Source: Paragonimus westermani
Taxonomy: Eukaryota; Platyhelminthes; Trematoda; Plagiorchiida; Troglotrematidae
DNA: 64,000 nucleotides
Direction: 5' to 3'
Assembly: GCA_008508345.1 (NCBI GenBank)
Contig: QNGE01002374.1
Span: forward strand, 2,429-66,428
The notes beneath the pieces were generated by a model. The model was not told where the DNA came from and made no database searches. It saw nothing but the letters and a program-made list of their open reading frames with translations. This document shows positions 1 through 11,830 of this stretch, in pieces. Every line of letters starts with the position of its first letter. Position 1 is the first letter of the stretch. The position numbers and the translations under genes are program-made.

Positions 1-2640
1 TCGTCGATTTATTTCTCGTCTAATCATTGCGTTGTTCGTAACTGACCGGCCATAGCCCGTCCGAACTCTACAAGTGGTGCCAGCCTCATGGCGACCTAAC
101 GCTATTAGAAAGATCCATTGGCGCCATGTATTTAATAAACTTTCTGATCTGAAACATGTCAGAAATGACCGCTTCCTTAGCAGTCCATCCGTGAGGGCTG
201 CGCGCTGTGCCAAACTGCTTCAGTGAAGGTCTCGTTCTGGGGTTGTGAGTATCACGGGACAATGCACGGCGCGGATTTCTCTTGGATATCCTGTGGGTCA
301 AAAGAACGCTTGCGTCGTAGCCAATGGTCCGTAGTTAACATTACCAGCGAAATAATTCCATTAAAACCTTGCAGCTCTGTGAATCCATTTCCCAGTTAAA
401 TTGCCACGTAATTTACGGACTCAACTGCTGACAGAAAACAGGTCACGAACAAGCTAGAGGTTACCAACTAACACCTTGTGGTACGCGCAAAACAGTGTGG
501 TTAATATTCACCCATTCAAATGTCAGTCATATTGAAGTATCCATGAGTGAAGCCTGAACTTCTCATGGTCCGCACCTACAGCTAAGGTCCCAGTATGCAG
601 CCTGTAATAACTCTCATGAGCTGCCACTGGCCTGAAAGCAGCTGGAACTGTGTATGATTAAGGTTGGTCCTGCTCAGTGATAATTATTCAAAAGTACTAG
701 ATTATGGCCGTTTACCAGTGGATTCTGTAAAGATGTGTAACGAATTTTGTCCGAATCTCGGCGGTAGTTGTACTCCTGTGCATGTTATTGTGAAGCTCGT
801 TCTTTGCCGTTAAGTTGGGACTCCTTAATTTTCTTCAGCGTTGTGATAACGTGCATCACAGGTAGTGATGAGAAAGCGGCGGATCTGCGATCAGGCTTTA
901 CTCATTGATTTGCCCACCATGCACAAACGGATTTCAATGTAACAAGTGGAAGCGCTAAGGAGTTTGATGCAAGCGAACATTTGGCACGATCTCACGCCAG
1001 CTGCCATAGAGGAGGAATGTCAAAGGAAACTCCATTAAACCTCCAGAATTCAAACGAGCGTCGGATTGGCTGGGCGATGATTCCGGAAGGCAATAAATAA
1101 AACACTGTAATTCTGGGAAACGGGATCACAGCACTGAATATGGCGCGGATTTATCACGTAGCCACTAGCAAACCCGCGCCAACACACTAAATTCGGTCAG
1201 TGGTTTGGAGTAAACTTACATTCACAAAGTACCGCGAAAGGGTACGGAGGTACTACCAAGACAACTCTGATATCGCAGGGAGTTTATCATTTTGGGGACA
1301 TTCAAAGTGTAACAAACAAGTGGTGATGCGCTTGACCCTCATCCGTTAACCCTCCAGTACACCTATCCTGAAGAGCAAACGAAGTGTAATGCTCACAGGC
1401 CTTGACCTGAATGAACGCGGTACAGTTCGAAAACAAGATGTGCGGTTTCAGCGATGTTTGGAATTATGGTAAGCATCCTGCTCTAGCCTGATCTTGGAAC
1501 AGCAGCAGCAACCAAGAGAAGAAAGGAAGGGAACGCTAAGTGGACTCCAGCCCACACGGAACAATCAACATAGCGCCTAATGGAAGTGCGTGGAACCCTC
1601 GAGTGTGTCAAACAGTAACAAAAAGGTATGGGTCAAGTGACTTTCAAGGATGGAAAAATGGATGAGTCGTTGGGGAAAGGGCAAGCAATCACTGTGTGTA
1701 ATTATTTGCATGATTGAATGAGACGGGACGGAGTTCGCGTCAGGCCTTCTGTAGCAGGCGTACACAGTCATGCAGACAGAGCAGATAAACGTTGACAAAC
1801 ACGGTTGCAGCCAAAATCCTTGGCAAAGCCACACAATTGCTGGTTGCAACAACTGAAGCAACTACGTACTTCCGGGGTCGCCCAGCCACTACGTGGAATG
1901 TTGTCAACTAGGCCTACGCTCGCGGGAGTGGTGACCGTGGTGTGGCTTGCCTAACATGAGAAGGTGACAGTAACGAGCTGCACCACTGATGATGCATGCG
2001 GTGGTCTAATGAATGCCTGTATGTGGGACGCACAGCGGAAGGTAGGGTTATTTTCCCAGACGGATTTGCTGGTTTGGTCACCCCACAACGGTGCGGCCGA
2101 AGCATACCAGCTGAATACTGGCGCGGACTCGACACGCTTGACATTATTTTACCTCCTTCCAAGCTGCTAAGCCTTCACAAAGTGACAAAGTGCAAGATGT
2201 ACACATGCAACCAGGGAAAGACGTTTAATGTAGACTAGGGGGTGATAACTACAGATGGCTCTCTTTGAATTGCAACAGTTTGACCGGAGGTTCATCAAAC
2301 GTGTTCTAGTGTTCCAAAATGTCAGAAACGTAAACAAACCTCAGGAGCGAGCATTCTGGGGGTGAAAATGCGACTTATCAATATAGGAGTTGGACGTACT
2401 AAAATTATAAAGACCTGATGATGGTGAAATTGTAGTGTTTTCACTGATTTACACTTCATTCTGCTACTCACGCGCACCTTTTTCATCAGATCACACCGTA
2501 CATTTCCGTTTTACTCAAAAAGTTGGGCAGATTACAGCTGAGTAAAACTTCGCTACGTGCGAGCGTCATTTTTTCTTCCAACGTTTGTTGATTTTCAGAA
2601 AGCTGAACGTTCCATTGGATTAAATTTCAGCTCCGGGTCC
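1..2640. other. No recognisable gene
   Basis: I see no coding region, RNA gene or convincing repeat structure here. The open frames are short, overlap one another on both strands and show no domain I recognise. It is most likely decayed repeat or intergenic sequence. Confidence 0.5.
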
Positions 2641-2873
2641 TTGCACCATCAACTGCGTTTCAGGCACTTAGAATGACCCCAGTACCATCGGACGTGTGAT
2701 AGGTACCATTCACTCTCGAAGAGTCCTATCATTGACGTTACTTTTTATTTCGTATCAAGGTTTATTGCAGTCCGTTCATTTTTCATCAATCACATTTTCA
2801 TTTATTTTCTGTCTTTTTCCATCAGGCTGCCTTCAGAAATTAGGAAGCAAGCAACTACATCAGAGGAAACTAC

Positions 2874-3190
2874 CATGGTTAAACTTCCCGAGTTTGATAG
2901 TTCAGATTCTAGGCTGTGGTTTGCACAGCTCGAAGTTATCTCTAACATTCGGTGAATCCGCTCACAGTGTATACTGCATAATTGCGTTGTCCCACATTTA
3001 CTAGCAGCTACGGCTGTGGTAGTTGCGAAGGTAATTCATAGGCGTTCGGCACAAAACTCTTGCAGTGTCATCAAATCGGCTATTATTACCAGTTTGGCAG
3101 CTTCTAACGAGCCCAACCTCCGTAGGCTCTTTTCTGGGGTTACACTGGAGGATGGGAATTCCTCACAGTTGCTTCGTCACATGACTTAGT
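2874..3190 (+). pseudogene. Gypsy gag remnant, copy A
   Basis: The translated stretch reads VKLPEFDSSDSRLWFAQLE and, after frame breaks, SNEPNLRRLFSGVTLEDG and QLLRHM, the pattern of Gypsy capsid-like gag proteins in flatworms. It is interrupted by stops and frameshifts. Gag normally packages the element RNA; this copy cannot. Confidence 0.75.
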
Positions 3191-3579
3191 TTTCACACAG
3201 TCAGATTGTCAACAAACCAATGTTGCTCGAGCCGTGGCTTTGAAACCTCCCACGCGATATCCGTCGCATATTGGTTGTTTTAGAAAAGGGCATACAGTTG
3301 GATGAACTAGCGGAATTGACTGACCAGTTGCACCACAGTTATGCTGCTTAGAAAGTGACCCAAGTGCAAGCGTTTTGCGGCCGTAAGACCTGAAGTGGCA
3401 GTTTTCACAAATATCCCTGCAGTTGGCCAGTTAAGAATGTTTGTTACTGGCACTCCCATCGTTGCGCTAAGCCCTTCCCCTTTCGTAGTTTTCAAACTAA
3501 AGCCAGTCAGGTATGTTGACGGTTGCCACTGGCCCATGTTTATGCCGCCTTTTTCATGCATTCGATCGCTCAACATCTC

Positions 3580-3640
3580 TCAACTTCCTCATTGATTCAG
3601 GTGCCAAGGTTAGGGTTAATCCACTCACTGGTGACATCCG
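3580..3640 (+). pseudogene. Gypsy aspartic protease remnant, copy A
   Basis: FLIDSGAKVRVN matches the retropepsin active-site loop, where D-S/T-G is the catalytic triplet. Here D-S-G is retained, but the surrounding frame is short and closed by stops. It lies between gag and RT as expected for a Gypsy pol. Confidence 0.6.
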
Positions 3641-3999
3641 TAACATCAAACCCGTGTCGTCTATTCTGCGAGCAGCTAAACGTACTGTCAAGCAGATCTG
3701 TGGAGAGAACCTACTATTCCTGGGCTGTGATCTCCATCGACAATACCATCTGACCGTGATTGTCACAGCACCCAGTTACTGAAGTTGATTTTTTCACCTC
3801 CCTCTAACTCGTGGTAGGTTCAAAGGGTCGGAAGCTGCAGGACAACAGAGCAGGTATTTGCGTACATGGAAAGCCCACATCGACTAGTTCAATTGGATTA
3901 TATTCCGTATCATCAGACAACAGTTTCAAAACTCTGTTTCAACAGTGCCCACACCTCATCAATCCGTCAGGTTCATTGTCACAAGCGAAACACGCCATT

Positions 4000-4440
4000 T
4001 TACATCATACTGCCGCCAAAGGACCACCTACCGTCGCATGCTCTCATCGGTTACCACTAGAGAAAATCGAGGCACAAATCTGAATTCGAGAATACTATAC
4101 GACTCGGTGATATTCAGCCATCCAGTAGTCCGTGAGCTCTACTCTTGCGTATGATTCCTGAAACCTCGCCCGGCGTCTGGCGTCCGTGCGAGATGCAGCT
4201 CAGACGTATTAGTAGTTCATGGACCGAGTTCTCCGTGGTGTGCGTTGTGTTTGTCCGCATCGACGACACCCTCGTAGCGAGCAAGGGCGCACATCAATAC
4301 GTCATGCCTCCTTTAAGTTTTCGAACGTTTCGACCAGTTTGGCGTAATTCTAAACCAAATGACGTGTGAGTTTGACGCCAAGTCCATATATTTTTTGGGC
4401 ATCGAATCAACCGTGACGGCACTGAATCCTCACTAGAGAG
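4000..4440 (+). pseudogene. Gypsy reverse transcriptase remnant, copy A (internally deleted)
   Basis: The start of RT (GPPTVACSHRLPLEKIEAQI) runs into a stop near 4083. The next recognisable piece is the late palm and thumb (FMDRVLRG near 4217, then FFGHRINRDGTES near 4390). The central fingers and palm, which carry most of the active site, are absent or beyond recognition. Dead copy. Confidence 0.75.
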
Positions 4441-4737
4441 ATTACCTGCCGCTAAGGATTGTCCACCATCGTAAAAGCATACATTGGATATCATTACTTA
4501 TTGTGTTGTGTTGTATTGTTAATTATTGCTGTCTTTTTATCCAGCACTTTTTGGAACTGTTGGAATTTCCTACAGATTTTACAAAGGATAACCCCAGTTC
4601 AGAGCCTCCAGCTGACACCGCGTTTCTTGTAGCCAGAGATGCGTTATAGCAGGTGATGACCTTGGCACACATACGTGTGCGAAAGCTCGACTCCCATTTT
4701 GTAGACCGATGAACTCCAGCCAGTTTTCTGCGCGGTT

Positions 4738-5060
4738 TTGAAGCAGATTCTGGATGAGCAACTCCAGGCTAGATCGTTTTTCTCTGGCAAGCTTCAGCAA
4801 GCGCGAGCGGGCTATAGTAATTTCGGTTGCAAGTTGCTAATTGCCTTTCTCACCATTAAACATCTTTGTCACGTGTTGGAAGGCAGACATTTCAGTGCCT
4901 TACTTGATGACGAACCACTTATTTAGTCTTTGAAAGCCAAACCCGGCCGCTACTCTCAAGGTTAAATTCGACAGTTTGATTTCATTCCCCAGTTCACAAC
5001 AGACACAAAATATATCGCAGGAGATGGAAACTCCACCGACGCCCTATCCAGAGTTGCAGT
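4738..5060 (+). pseudogene. Gypsy RNase H remnant, copy A
   Basis: FFSGKLQQARAGYSNFGCKL followed by LLIAFLTIKHLCHVLEGRHF is the typical RNase H of Gypsy pol. After a stop at 4926 the same domain continues as SLKAKPGRYS and ends near 5050 with DALSR. The strand and order are consistent with the RT piece upstream and the integrase downstream. Confidence 0.75.
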
Positions 5061-5239
5061 AAGTGGCCTACTCCTAACTTACAACACCAGTTTAAGGAAA
5101 TCAATATGAGAACAAGACAACGACCCGGAGTTACAGTGGTGTCGCACCTCTTCTTAGTTCAAACTTTGGGAGTTGCCCTCGCCAACAGCGAAGACTCAGT
5201 AGTATGTCATACTACAGAAGTCACCCCTAATCCACTCAA

Positions 5240-5840
5240 GCCAATAGACTCCAGATGTTCTGTTTGTAACAACGTTCACCGCATGTCTCATCCTAGCATT
5301 CATGTCAATGTCAAGCTGGTTTTTGACCGATTAGCATGGCCAAATATGCGCAGGGACACATGAGAATGGGCAAGAACTTACCTTAACTGTCATCGCAACA
5401 AAGTCTGCCGGCATACCATCACGGCTTCCGACACATTCGTTAACTCCGACGGAAGTTTCCGTCATGCCCATTTTGACACAGTCGGGCCGTTGCCTTATTC
5501 AAAAGGTCAACAGTACATCCTAACGTGTGTTGACCGTATTACCAGATGGCCACCGTAAATACTTCTTCCCAACACGGATACCGAAGCGGTTGAGTGAGCG
5601 TACATGGACGGATAGTTCAAAATCTGTGGTGCTCTAACGACTGTAGCTACTAACAGAGGCACACAATCTCACTCAGCGCTGTTCAAAGGCTTCAGCTGGT
5701 TACTTGGAGCCAACCGGACCAAAATCACTGCGTACAATTTGGTGGCAAATGGTCTGGTAGCACTCCGCTATCGATAGTTGAAGGCTGCTTTAAAAGCACA
5801 AGTGAACCCCAGCGTTAGACCGATAATGTTATGAATTCGA
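5240..5840 (+). pseudogene. Gypsy integrase remnant, copy A
   Basis: RMSHPSIHVNVKLVFDRLAW and WARTYLNCHRNKVC form a degraded HHCC zinc region. HFDTVGPLPYSKGQQYILTC with VDRITRWP is the start of the DDE catalytic core and keeps its first Asp. Stops occur within the core. A weak continuation reaches about 6300. Confidence 0.75.
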
Positions 5841-6300
5841 CCGACTGTAAAGAAGATCGGTTGCACAGCCGCAGGATTAGTTTACGGTATGACTCTTCGC
5901 TTCCTTAGCGTGCCGTTCTACGAGTCGGAAGCCTGCCAAACTAAATTTTACGCTGCAATATTTTAGGTATTCCGTGAAAAAATCCGGCCTCAACCTACCG
6001 GGCTGAAAACAGAACAAGAACACCAGTCGGAATTCGTGATTTTGTTTCCGTTCCTGTTGATCCCCTAACGCCTCCCTTCCGAAAGCCATTCCCCGCACAA
6101 TTCCGTTTGCTTAGGCAATCCCCAAGTTCTTCCTGATCGACCGCAATGTATCCCATGACCCGATGAGCACTGAACGAACTAGAGTTGTCCATATTGAGCC
6201 CCACCTACATCTTCCTGTCGCTTATAAGGTAGGTCCTGCTTGCATGACTCGCATTTTACGCAGCCCATGTGTAACGATCGGCATGTGTCTCATCAGGCTA

Positions 6301-8395
6301 ACGCACAAACCTCCGCTGATCTCCTCCGCGTTCATTCGGGCCGGTCGGTCAAACGGGCAGCAGTTTATAAAAGATGCTTTGTTCTACATTTCCTCATCTT
6401 TTCGAATGCTTTCACCCTTCTAACGCTTTGTTTCTGTGAACAGTCTACATCATTTGTCTTGGTACCAAAAAAACCCCACTTGCCTGGACTGATTCGACCA
6501 TGAGATACACTCTTGGTGAGTGCGCGTTGGCTTCTAGGTACTGCTGCTCCCCTTTGTTTGGGGTTGTCTATAGTGAGTTATTCAGCGATTACGTTTTGAG
6601 CCGACTGTTTGTGTTCATACCTTGATATAGAACTACTCCCCTATATGATAGGAGACAAAATACGCCAGTTGGATCATAAAACTTTGAGACCCCGATAATG
6701 ACATCATTGGAAGTTGACGGACTTACACTGAGAAATGGTGACGAATACAAGTTGATGTTGAAAAAACATCCGCTGAAGGTACCTGCACGGCAGGAGAACT
6801 CGAGGACATATTGTATCGCCTGTTAAGCTTGTAGCAACCCGATTAGTTTATTACTGTTGTAACCCTTGACTCGGTACGCTGGTTTGTCCTCGATATAATA
6901 AGACGATTGATATGAAATACGGTCATGCTCCTTGATGTAATTAACACGGCAATTTTGGTCCCGAAAATACGCGGCGGTCCCCGTTAATTACGCCCAAGAC
7001 AAACCAAAAGACGGGTGCAAAAAACAACTTCGTTCGGCCCCGAAACGTGTGCAACAAGGAGAAAAATTGCATGGTATTTATAGGATGCATGGTGACCTAC
7101 CAACATTCTCGAATCAGAAAACCGAAGGGCGGACACCAAAAAAGCAGTTAAGGTCACTAAACCACCAATGAGCGTAGCGGAATAAAGGCCAGGTAATTAA
7201 AAAATTAGTGGAGGTCACCTCTGGAATGTTCACGACATTTCCGCTTATTATGATAGGATAGGATCATCTTCTCGAGGAAGGAGGCGGTTTTGGACGGAAA
7301 CAATGGGTTCCTCTAACAATTACTAACTATGTTAGTTACAAGTGTCGCTTGTGCCCTTTTGTTTCTACCTTTTGTATGTGCCTGAACGTTTTTTTAAACG
7401 AATGTCGATACCGACAAGTGCTCCATACTCTGGAAAATGCAGCTCACGTCGAGCGCGCTGACCTTTCTTTCCATCGCGTTAGCGTTTCGCCTTGTTGCTC
7501 GCTCACTCCCACATAGCCTTCGCGTGTCGAAAACATGTTCCTTGTTCATTCGTTACGTTATTCTTAACCGGCCGACTTTGGTCCATTTGATTCTACGAGC
7601 TTTGCAAAAATATAAATGGAAGATGCTTGTTTCTAAAGACCACCTGATGAAGAGACAAACGATTCGATAGTGACTTAAAACACACAGACTCTATGGGTAG
7701 AATTCTTACCCGTCGGTTAAGGGGTTTTACTAGGTGTATTCCAAGATGCCACGAGTACAACTATTATAGATATAGATATCACTGCAGACTATGAAGATGA
7801 TGTTGTTCTTTATACTTCTGCTGACTCTCGCAATGAGTACCGCCTGTCCTTTCTGTTAAACCGTTATTCTGCTTCGAACTTAATCACTAACCAAAAGAGG
7901 TGTGATATTTTAGATTATCCTTTCTCACTTTAATGTGTACGTGCACTAAATTAACGATTTCAAACAAATACCAGACGTAAAATAAGAATGCAAATAACAC
8001 AGGGTGATCAAACGTATATTGTAAGATAAATACAGTGAGTCTCGACCGACGCTGAACGCCACTGATACACCAAACTAGCTAGGGGAGTTGAGAGTCCGAC
8101 CGTCAAGCGCACGAGCAGACCGGACTTGTGTGTGGCGCCACGGACGCGCACAGGTCAGTAAATACGCAAACAAACACGATCGCAGGCAGGAAGCGGACGG
8201 TAGGCAAAGATCCTTACGACTCTGTGTAAAATGTGAACCAGGATTTTGAGAAGAATTTTGAACATCGTACAGCAGGCAGACAAGAGTTTTATCCAGATTA
8301 CTACATAGCTCACCCCTAAAAGGGTACTGCGTACGTAACCATTTGATCTACGTGAGGACTAGTTGTGGCCAGCCATCCTTGGCCTGATCTAATCC
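6301..8395. other. No recognisable gene
   Basis: Probably the decayed tail of copy A and unassigned repeat sequence. A short open frame at 7437-7670 gives no recognisable domain. I saw no LTR pair closing copy A. Confidence 0.4.
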
Positions 8396-8590
8396 ATGCC
8401 GCACCAGTTTGACGGTAGTACTGCAATCCCCGGACGCAACAGGCTAGGGAATACTGATGCCACCGTCTTCAATCGAGGTTTACGACCCTTAGGTCGAATA
8501 GTAAATACATCGTTCTCACCCGACTCACACGAACTCCGTTCTGTCGTTGGTGCACTCCACTATTACTCAGATTTTATTCCCAAATTTACC
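8396..8590 (+). pseudogene. Gypsy pol fragment abutting an LTR
   Basis: The reading SPDSHELRSVVGALHYYSDF followed by IPKF is the RT connection region of Gypsy pol, just after the polymerase domain. The frame then passes directly into the LTR that starts at 8591, so everything between this region and the 3' end of pol is deleted. This is the remnant of a second Gypsy copy sharing the LTR with the element at 8591-11830. Confidence 0.7.
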
Positions 8591-8898
8591 TGTAGAGACC
8601 CACTTGGTTTGCCACGTTTTCCAACTACCTTGCTACTTGTTTACATTGCTGGCATTATTAGCATTGCTTGGTTGCATGTCTGCACCCTCGTTTGTTTAAT
8701 TGTCCAAGGTCATAAAAACAAGAACTTCCGGTCGCTTGCCAGCTGGTTGGTCGTGTTCTGACTTTTGTCGTGCTTCACATACAGTTCATCTTCCCAGTCT
8801 ACTTGCAATTGAAGCCGTCATCCGTTATTAGGTTTTCTGGTTTAACTATTGTGGAGAATAGGCACGGTTATAAACGTAGAAAACGTTTCCGTTCTTCA
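8591..8898 (+). repeat. 5' LTR of copy B
   Basis: Aligns by eye with 11539-11830 over its whole length, with shared blocks such as TTGGTTTG.CACGTTTTCCAA, GGTTGCATGTCT and GGAGAATAGGCA. It starts with TG and ends with CA. Divergence between the two LTRs is clear, implying an old insertion. Confidence 0.75.
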
Positions 8899-8903
8899 TA
8901 ATT

Positions 8904-8916
8904 TGGTGAACCCGAT
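8904..8916 (+). other. Primer-binding-site-like sequence
   Basis: TGGTGAACCCGAT sits 5 bases after the left LTR. It resembles the TGGTGACCCCGA-type primer site, complementary to a tRNA 3' end, used by CsRn1-like Gypsy elements. The identity of the priming tRNA is inference. Confidence 0.55.
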
Positions 8917-9097
8917 TATTATGCACTATCCTTTCAGCTTTTATTTCACGGTCCACTGCAAGGGATTAACAGACTCGGTAAACCGTTTCCAATACTGAGA
9001 ATTTATTCGACAATAGTTATATTCGTTCATATATTTGTGCCTAAGTTTTCGTTGATTTTTACATTGAGTATATATACTGATTTCCGCTTTGCTTTGC

Positions 9098-9600
9098 AAT
9101 GGACTCAGAACAGAAGGGGAGGGCTGATGCAGTCACAAATACTGTTCCACAATTCTTAGATGTGAAACACGCTTTGTCGTTTTTGTACCTAGAGGCGGGG
9201 TTATACAACCAGCGCCTCAAGGCGGATGAGCCAATTTTTGGCCAGGATTCACAAAGATGTAACAATGCAGGTGCGTGACCTCCCGCTGGATTTACCCACG
9301 GAACGTAGAAGCCTTCAAGGAAGCCGTTATCAAACGGATGGCACCGTCTGATAGATCAAGGCTACAACAGCTCTTTAGAGATCTGAAGCTGGGAGACAAG
9401 CGACCGTCTGACGTGTTGTTTCAAATGCAGCAGCTGCTGAGATCCTCATCCGTAGATGGGGCACTTCTTGAGAAGTCGATGACAACTTCTCCCGGTCAGC
9501 ACACAAGCTATCCTTACAGCAGTCTTTGCTGGACACGTCAAAACTCGCAGATGAGATTCAGGACCATTTTACTTGTTCCAATGTCTCCATCACAGCGCTG
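9098..9600 (+). pseudogene. Gypsy gag remnant, copy B
   Basis: From 9098 a start codon opens MDSEQKGRADAV, then frame breaks occur. The clearest part is at 9312-9445: FKEAVIKRMAPSDRSRLQQL, then FRDLKLGDKRPSDVLFQMQQ, matching the conserved middle of trematode Gypsy gag. The homologous stretch in copy A (LRRLFSGVTLEDG) is different in sequence, so the two copies are not recent duplicates. Confidence 0.75.
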
Positions 9601-9789
9601 ACCGGTCCCACAACAGAATTTATTGAGAATCCTACCTTTTCAGCATCGCAGCAACCACCTCGTCCGCCACCGCCAGGTGATTAGCGCGCAATTTGGACGG
9701 AGACTGCAGCCATTCGGCGAGGTTTCCCCATCTCAAGACACGTTCTTCCCGGGTCGACGTCGGAGCAAGCCCCCGCGTAGACACCCTCA

Positions 9790-10010
9790 GTGATTTGTGT
9801 TGGTATTACAACATGTTCGGCAATCTGGCGAGACGTTGCATCGCTTTTTTTAAGTACTTCAACCAAGGAGGCTCCCAAGCCGACCCGTAGTAGCGACAAA
9901 CGCGGCCGGAGCCATCCCTAACAGTCGCTTTTTCTACTTAACGAATTTAAATTCGGGGATCATTTTCCTGGTCAATATCAGGACAAAAGTCAACGTGGTT
10001 CGCCCACGTA
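9790..10010 (+). pseudogene. Gag zinc knuckle and protease remnant, copy B
   Basis: CWYYNMFGNLARRC near 9797-9840 looks like the CHCC knuckle of CsRn1-like Gag, with the His replaced by Tyr. At about 9926-10010 the frame RFFYLTNLNSGIIFLVNIRT covers the protease start, where the D-T-G triplet is replaced by N-I-R. The protease is therefore dead. Confidence 0.6.
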
Positions 10011-10329
10011 CCGGCGGAGCGATTCCCTCTTCTTTACTTATGATTCGTGCCGCCAACGTCACACCTATTCTCATCTATGGTCAACACTTACTTGAGCTTT
10101 ACCTCAGTCTTTGGCGAACTTTTGGCTGGGCTTTCGCAGTTGCAGCGGTACCCTTCGCTATTTTAAGGATAAATTTTCTTCAGCATTTCGACCTCGCTGT
10201 CGATGCACAAAGTCGGAAGCTGATCAATTCCCACAGAAAATTAGCATCAGCGGCACCCAGGCGTATTCACGGGCCGTCAGTTCTCTTATACTTCAACCTG
10301 AAACCCCTCAGCCGTACGCATCCTAATTT

Positions 10330-11100
10330 TTAGGTTTCCCACAGCACATTCGACGAACTTAAATTATCTAGAGCGGAATGTGGACACATGCTAGAATTGT
10401 GGGTAATCCGTCCTTCTAAAAATCCATGGATCTCTCCACTTCACGTGATCTCTAGGAATTCAAGTCACTGGCGCCCTTGTGGCGATTGTCTTGTCATCAA
10501 CAGGGTCACGGTTCCCGATAGATATCAAATCCCTTACATACAAGACCTGATAGCTTGTCTTTCTGGCAAAAAACAATCAACAAGGTTGATCTAGCTCATG
10601 CCTATCATCAGATCCCAGTAGAGGAGACGGTATCTCCCTAAGGCTGTTATCACGTCTTTTGGCTCATTCGAATTTCTTTGAGTGCCATTTGGCCTTAGCA
10701 ACGCTGCACAAACCTTCTAGCGTTTCCTCCACGGAGTGTACTGAGGCTTGGATTCCGTCTACTCTTACTTAGTTGACATATCAGTGGCTAGTTCTTCCCA
10801 AGAAAAAACATCTGCAGCATCTCCATTCCTGTTCGCTACGTTAGCTCAGCACGGAGTAACTGTCAACTCAACCAAATAGAAACTTGGAAAAGGTAGCATA
10901 GAATTGTTAGACCACATGAGTTCCTCTTCCGGTATTCAGGTTTTGGCAGCAAAGTTAAGTGCCGTCAATCATTCACCTGAGCCACCATCTTTTAAGCACC
11001 TCCGACTTTTGCCGGCCTAGTTAATCACTACCGCTGGTTTTCCCCCACTGTATACAACTCCTGCCACCCCTCGCGGACTTTTTAGCTTAATTCGTGCTTT
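10330..11100 (+). pseudogene. Gypsy reverse transcriptase remnant, copy B
   Basis: RPSKNPWISPLHVISR, HWRPCGDCLVINRVTVPDRY and IPYIQDLIACLSGKK, then PFGLSNAAQTF, follow the RT domain in order. The catalytic box near 10755 reads YSYLVDISVASSS, so the first of the paired Asp residues (normally Y-x-D-D) is Val. Frame breaks and stops are frequent. The thumb and connection end near 11000-11100. Confidence 0.8.
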
Positions 11101-11538
11101 GTATGCGGCTGATGACCTACAGTTCTGAATTTTAGGAGCACTCTTAAAGCTTAGAATACATTGTTCATACTTTTGCGGCATGTTCCTGCTGCACAATATT
11201 GAGGGTATTTGAGCAATTGCGGTTATGTACAGTTAAGCTGCTTAGCATAATTTGCATGCGAAGTCTGTTATCTCATCCGGGGAAGATGGTCGTTGTTTGA
11301 ATTTTATGGCCGACAAGCCTGTAGTGACCAGGGATAGTGTGGTTTCTCCAAGGATTCCATCTGCAACCGTGTTTTATTGCTCGTCTCTTCTGGGGGCATT
11401 ATTCTGTGTACGCCTACTATAGGAGGCCTTATATTAACTCAGTGCTGCTTTCTTTTACCGTGCAACTAATTACACGAAGCGAAAGCTTGCTCCCCTAATG
11501 TCTCACCCACCACTTCATTCTTCAAGATCGTTTAACCT

Positions 11539-11830
11539 TGTAGAGTCACTCTTGGTTTGTCACGTTTTCCAACAATTTTGCTATTTATTTTGATTGCTGA
11601 CATTACTGACATTGTTTGGTTGCATGTCTATATTTTCTCGTTTGTTCGACCGTCCAAGGTCACGATTACAATTGTAATTTCCGGTTGCTAGCTACTGGTT
11701 TGTCACGCTTTGCTTACAGCTTGCTTTCCCCGTCTCCTTGCAATAAACATTGTCCCATAATCGGTTTTTCTAGTTTACTTAGGGTGGAGAATAGGCAGGA
11801 TTCTAGACAGAAACGTTCCAGTCTTCTACA
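11539..11830 (+). repeat. 3' LTR of copy B
   Basis: Direct repeat of 8591-8898, beginning TGTAGAG and ending TCTACA. No clean polypurine tract precedes it. Confidence 0.75.

Larger units (their letters stand above)
2830..6300 (+). mobile_element. Decayed Gypsy-type LTR retrotransposon (copy A)
   Basis: A full gag-pol order can be followed in translation, in several frames and through many stops. Gag starts near 2874 (VKLPEFDSSDSRLWFAQLE) and continues to about 3190 (LRRLFSG...QLLRHM). A protease-like LIDSGAK lies near 3588. The N-terminal edge of reverse transcriptase (GPPTVACSHRLPLEKI) lies near 4020, and the end of RT (FMDRVLRG, then FFGHRINRDGTES) lies near 4217-4430. RNase H follows at about 4770-5050 (FFSGKLQQARAGYSNFGCKL, DALSR). 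Integrase follows at about 5245-5830, with an H...C-x2-C-like zinc region and DTVGPLPYSKG. The RT fingers and palm stretch expected between 4080 and 4190 is missing, so the copy carries an internal deletion as well as point decay. No flanking LTRs were found. The copy is not functional. The Gypsy assignment is firm at domain level; the CsRn1-like clade is inference. Confidence 0.85.
8591..11830 (+). mobile_element. Gypsy-type LTR retrotransposon with paired LTRs (copy B)
   Basis: Two diverged direct repeats (8591-8898 and 11539-11830), both beginning TGTAGAG and ending in CA, flank gag, zinc-knuckle, protease and RT remnants in the same orientation. A primer-binding-site-like stretch follows the left LTR. 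At about 3.2 kb the element is short: RNase H and integrase are not recognisable between about 11100 and 11538. Catalytic residues are lost in protease and RT. No target-site duplication or polypurine tract is evident. Non-autonomous, inactive copy. Confidence 0.8.

Noticed and set aside
8396..8761. A 121-codon frame with a hydrophobic second half that looks like a membrane protein
   Set aside because: The first half is a Gypsy pol fragment and the hydrophobic half is translation of the LTR, whose other copy at 11539 does not keep the frame.
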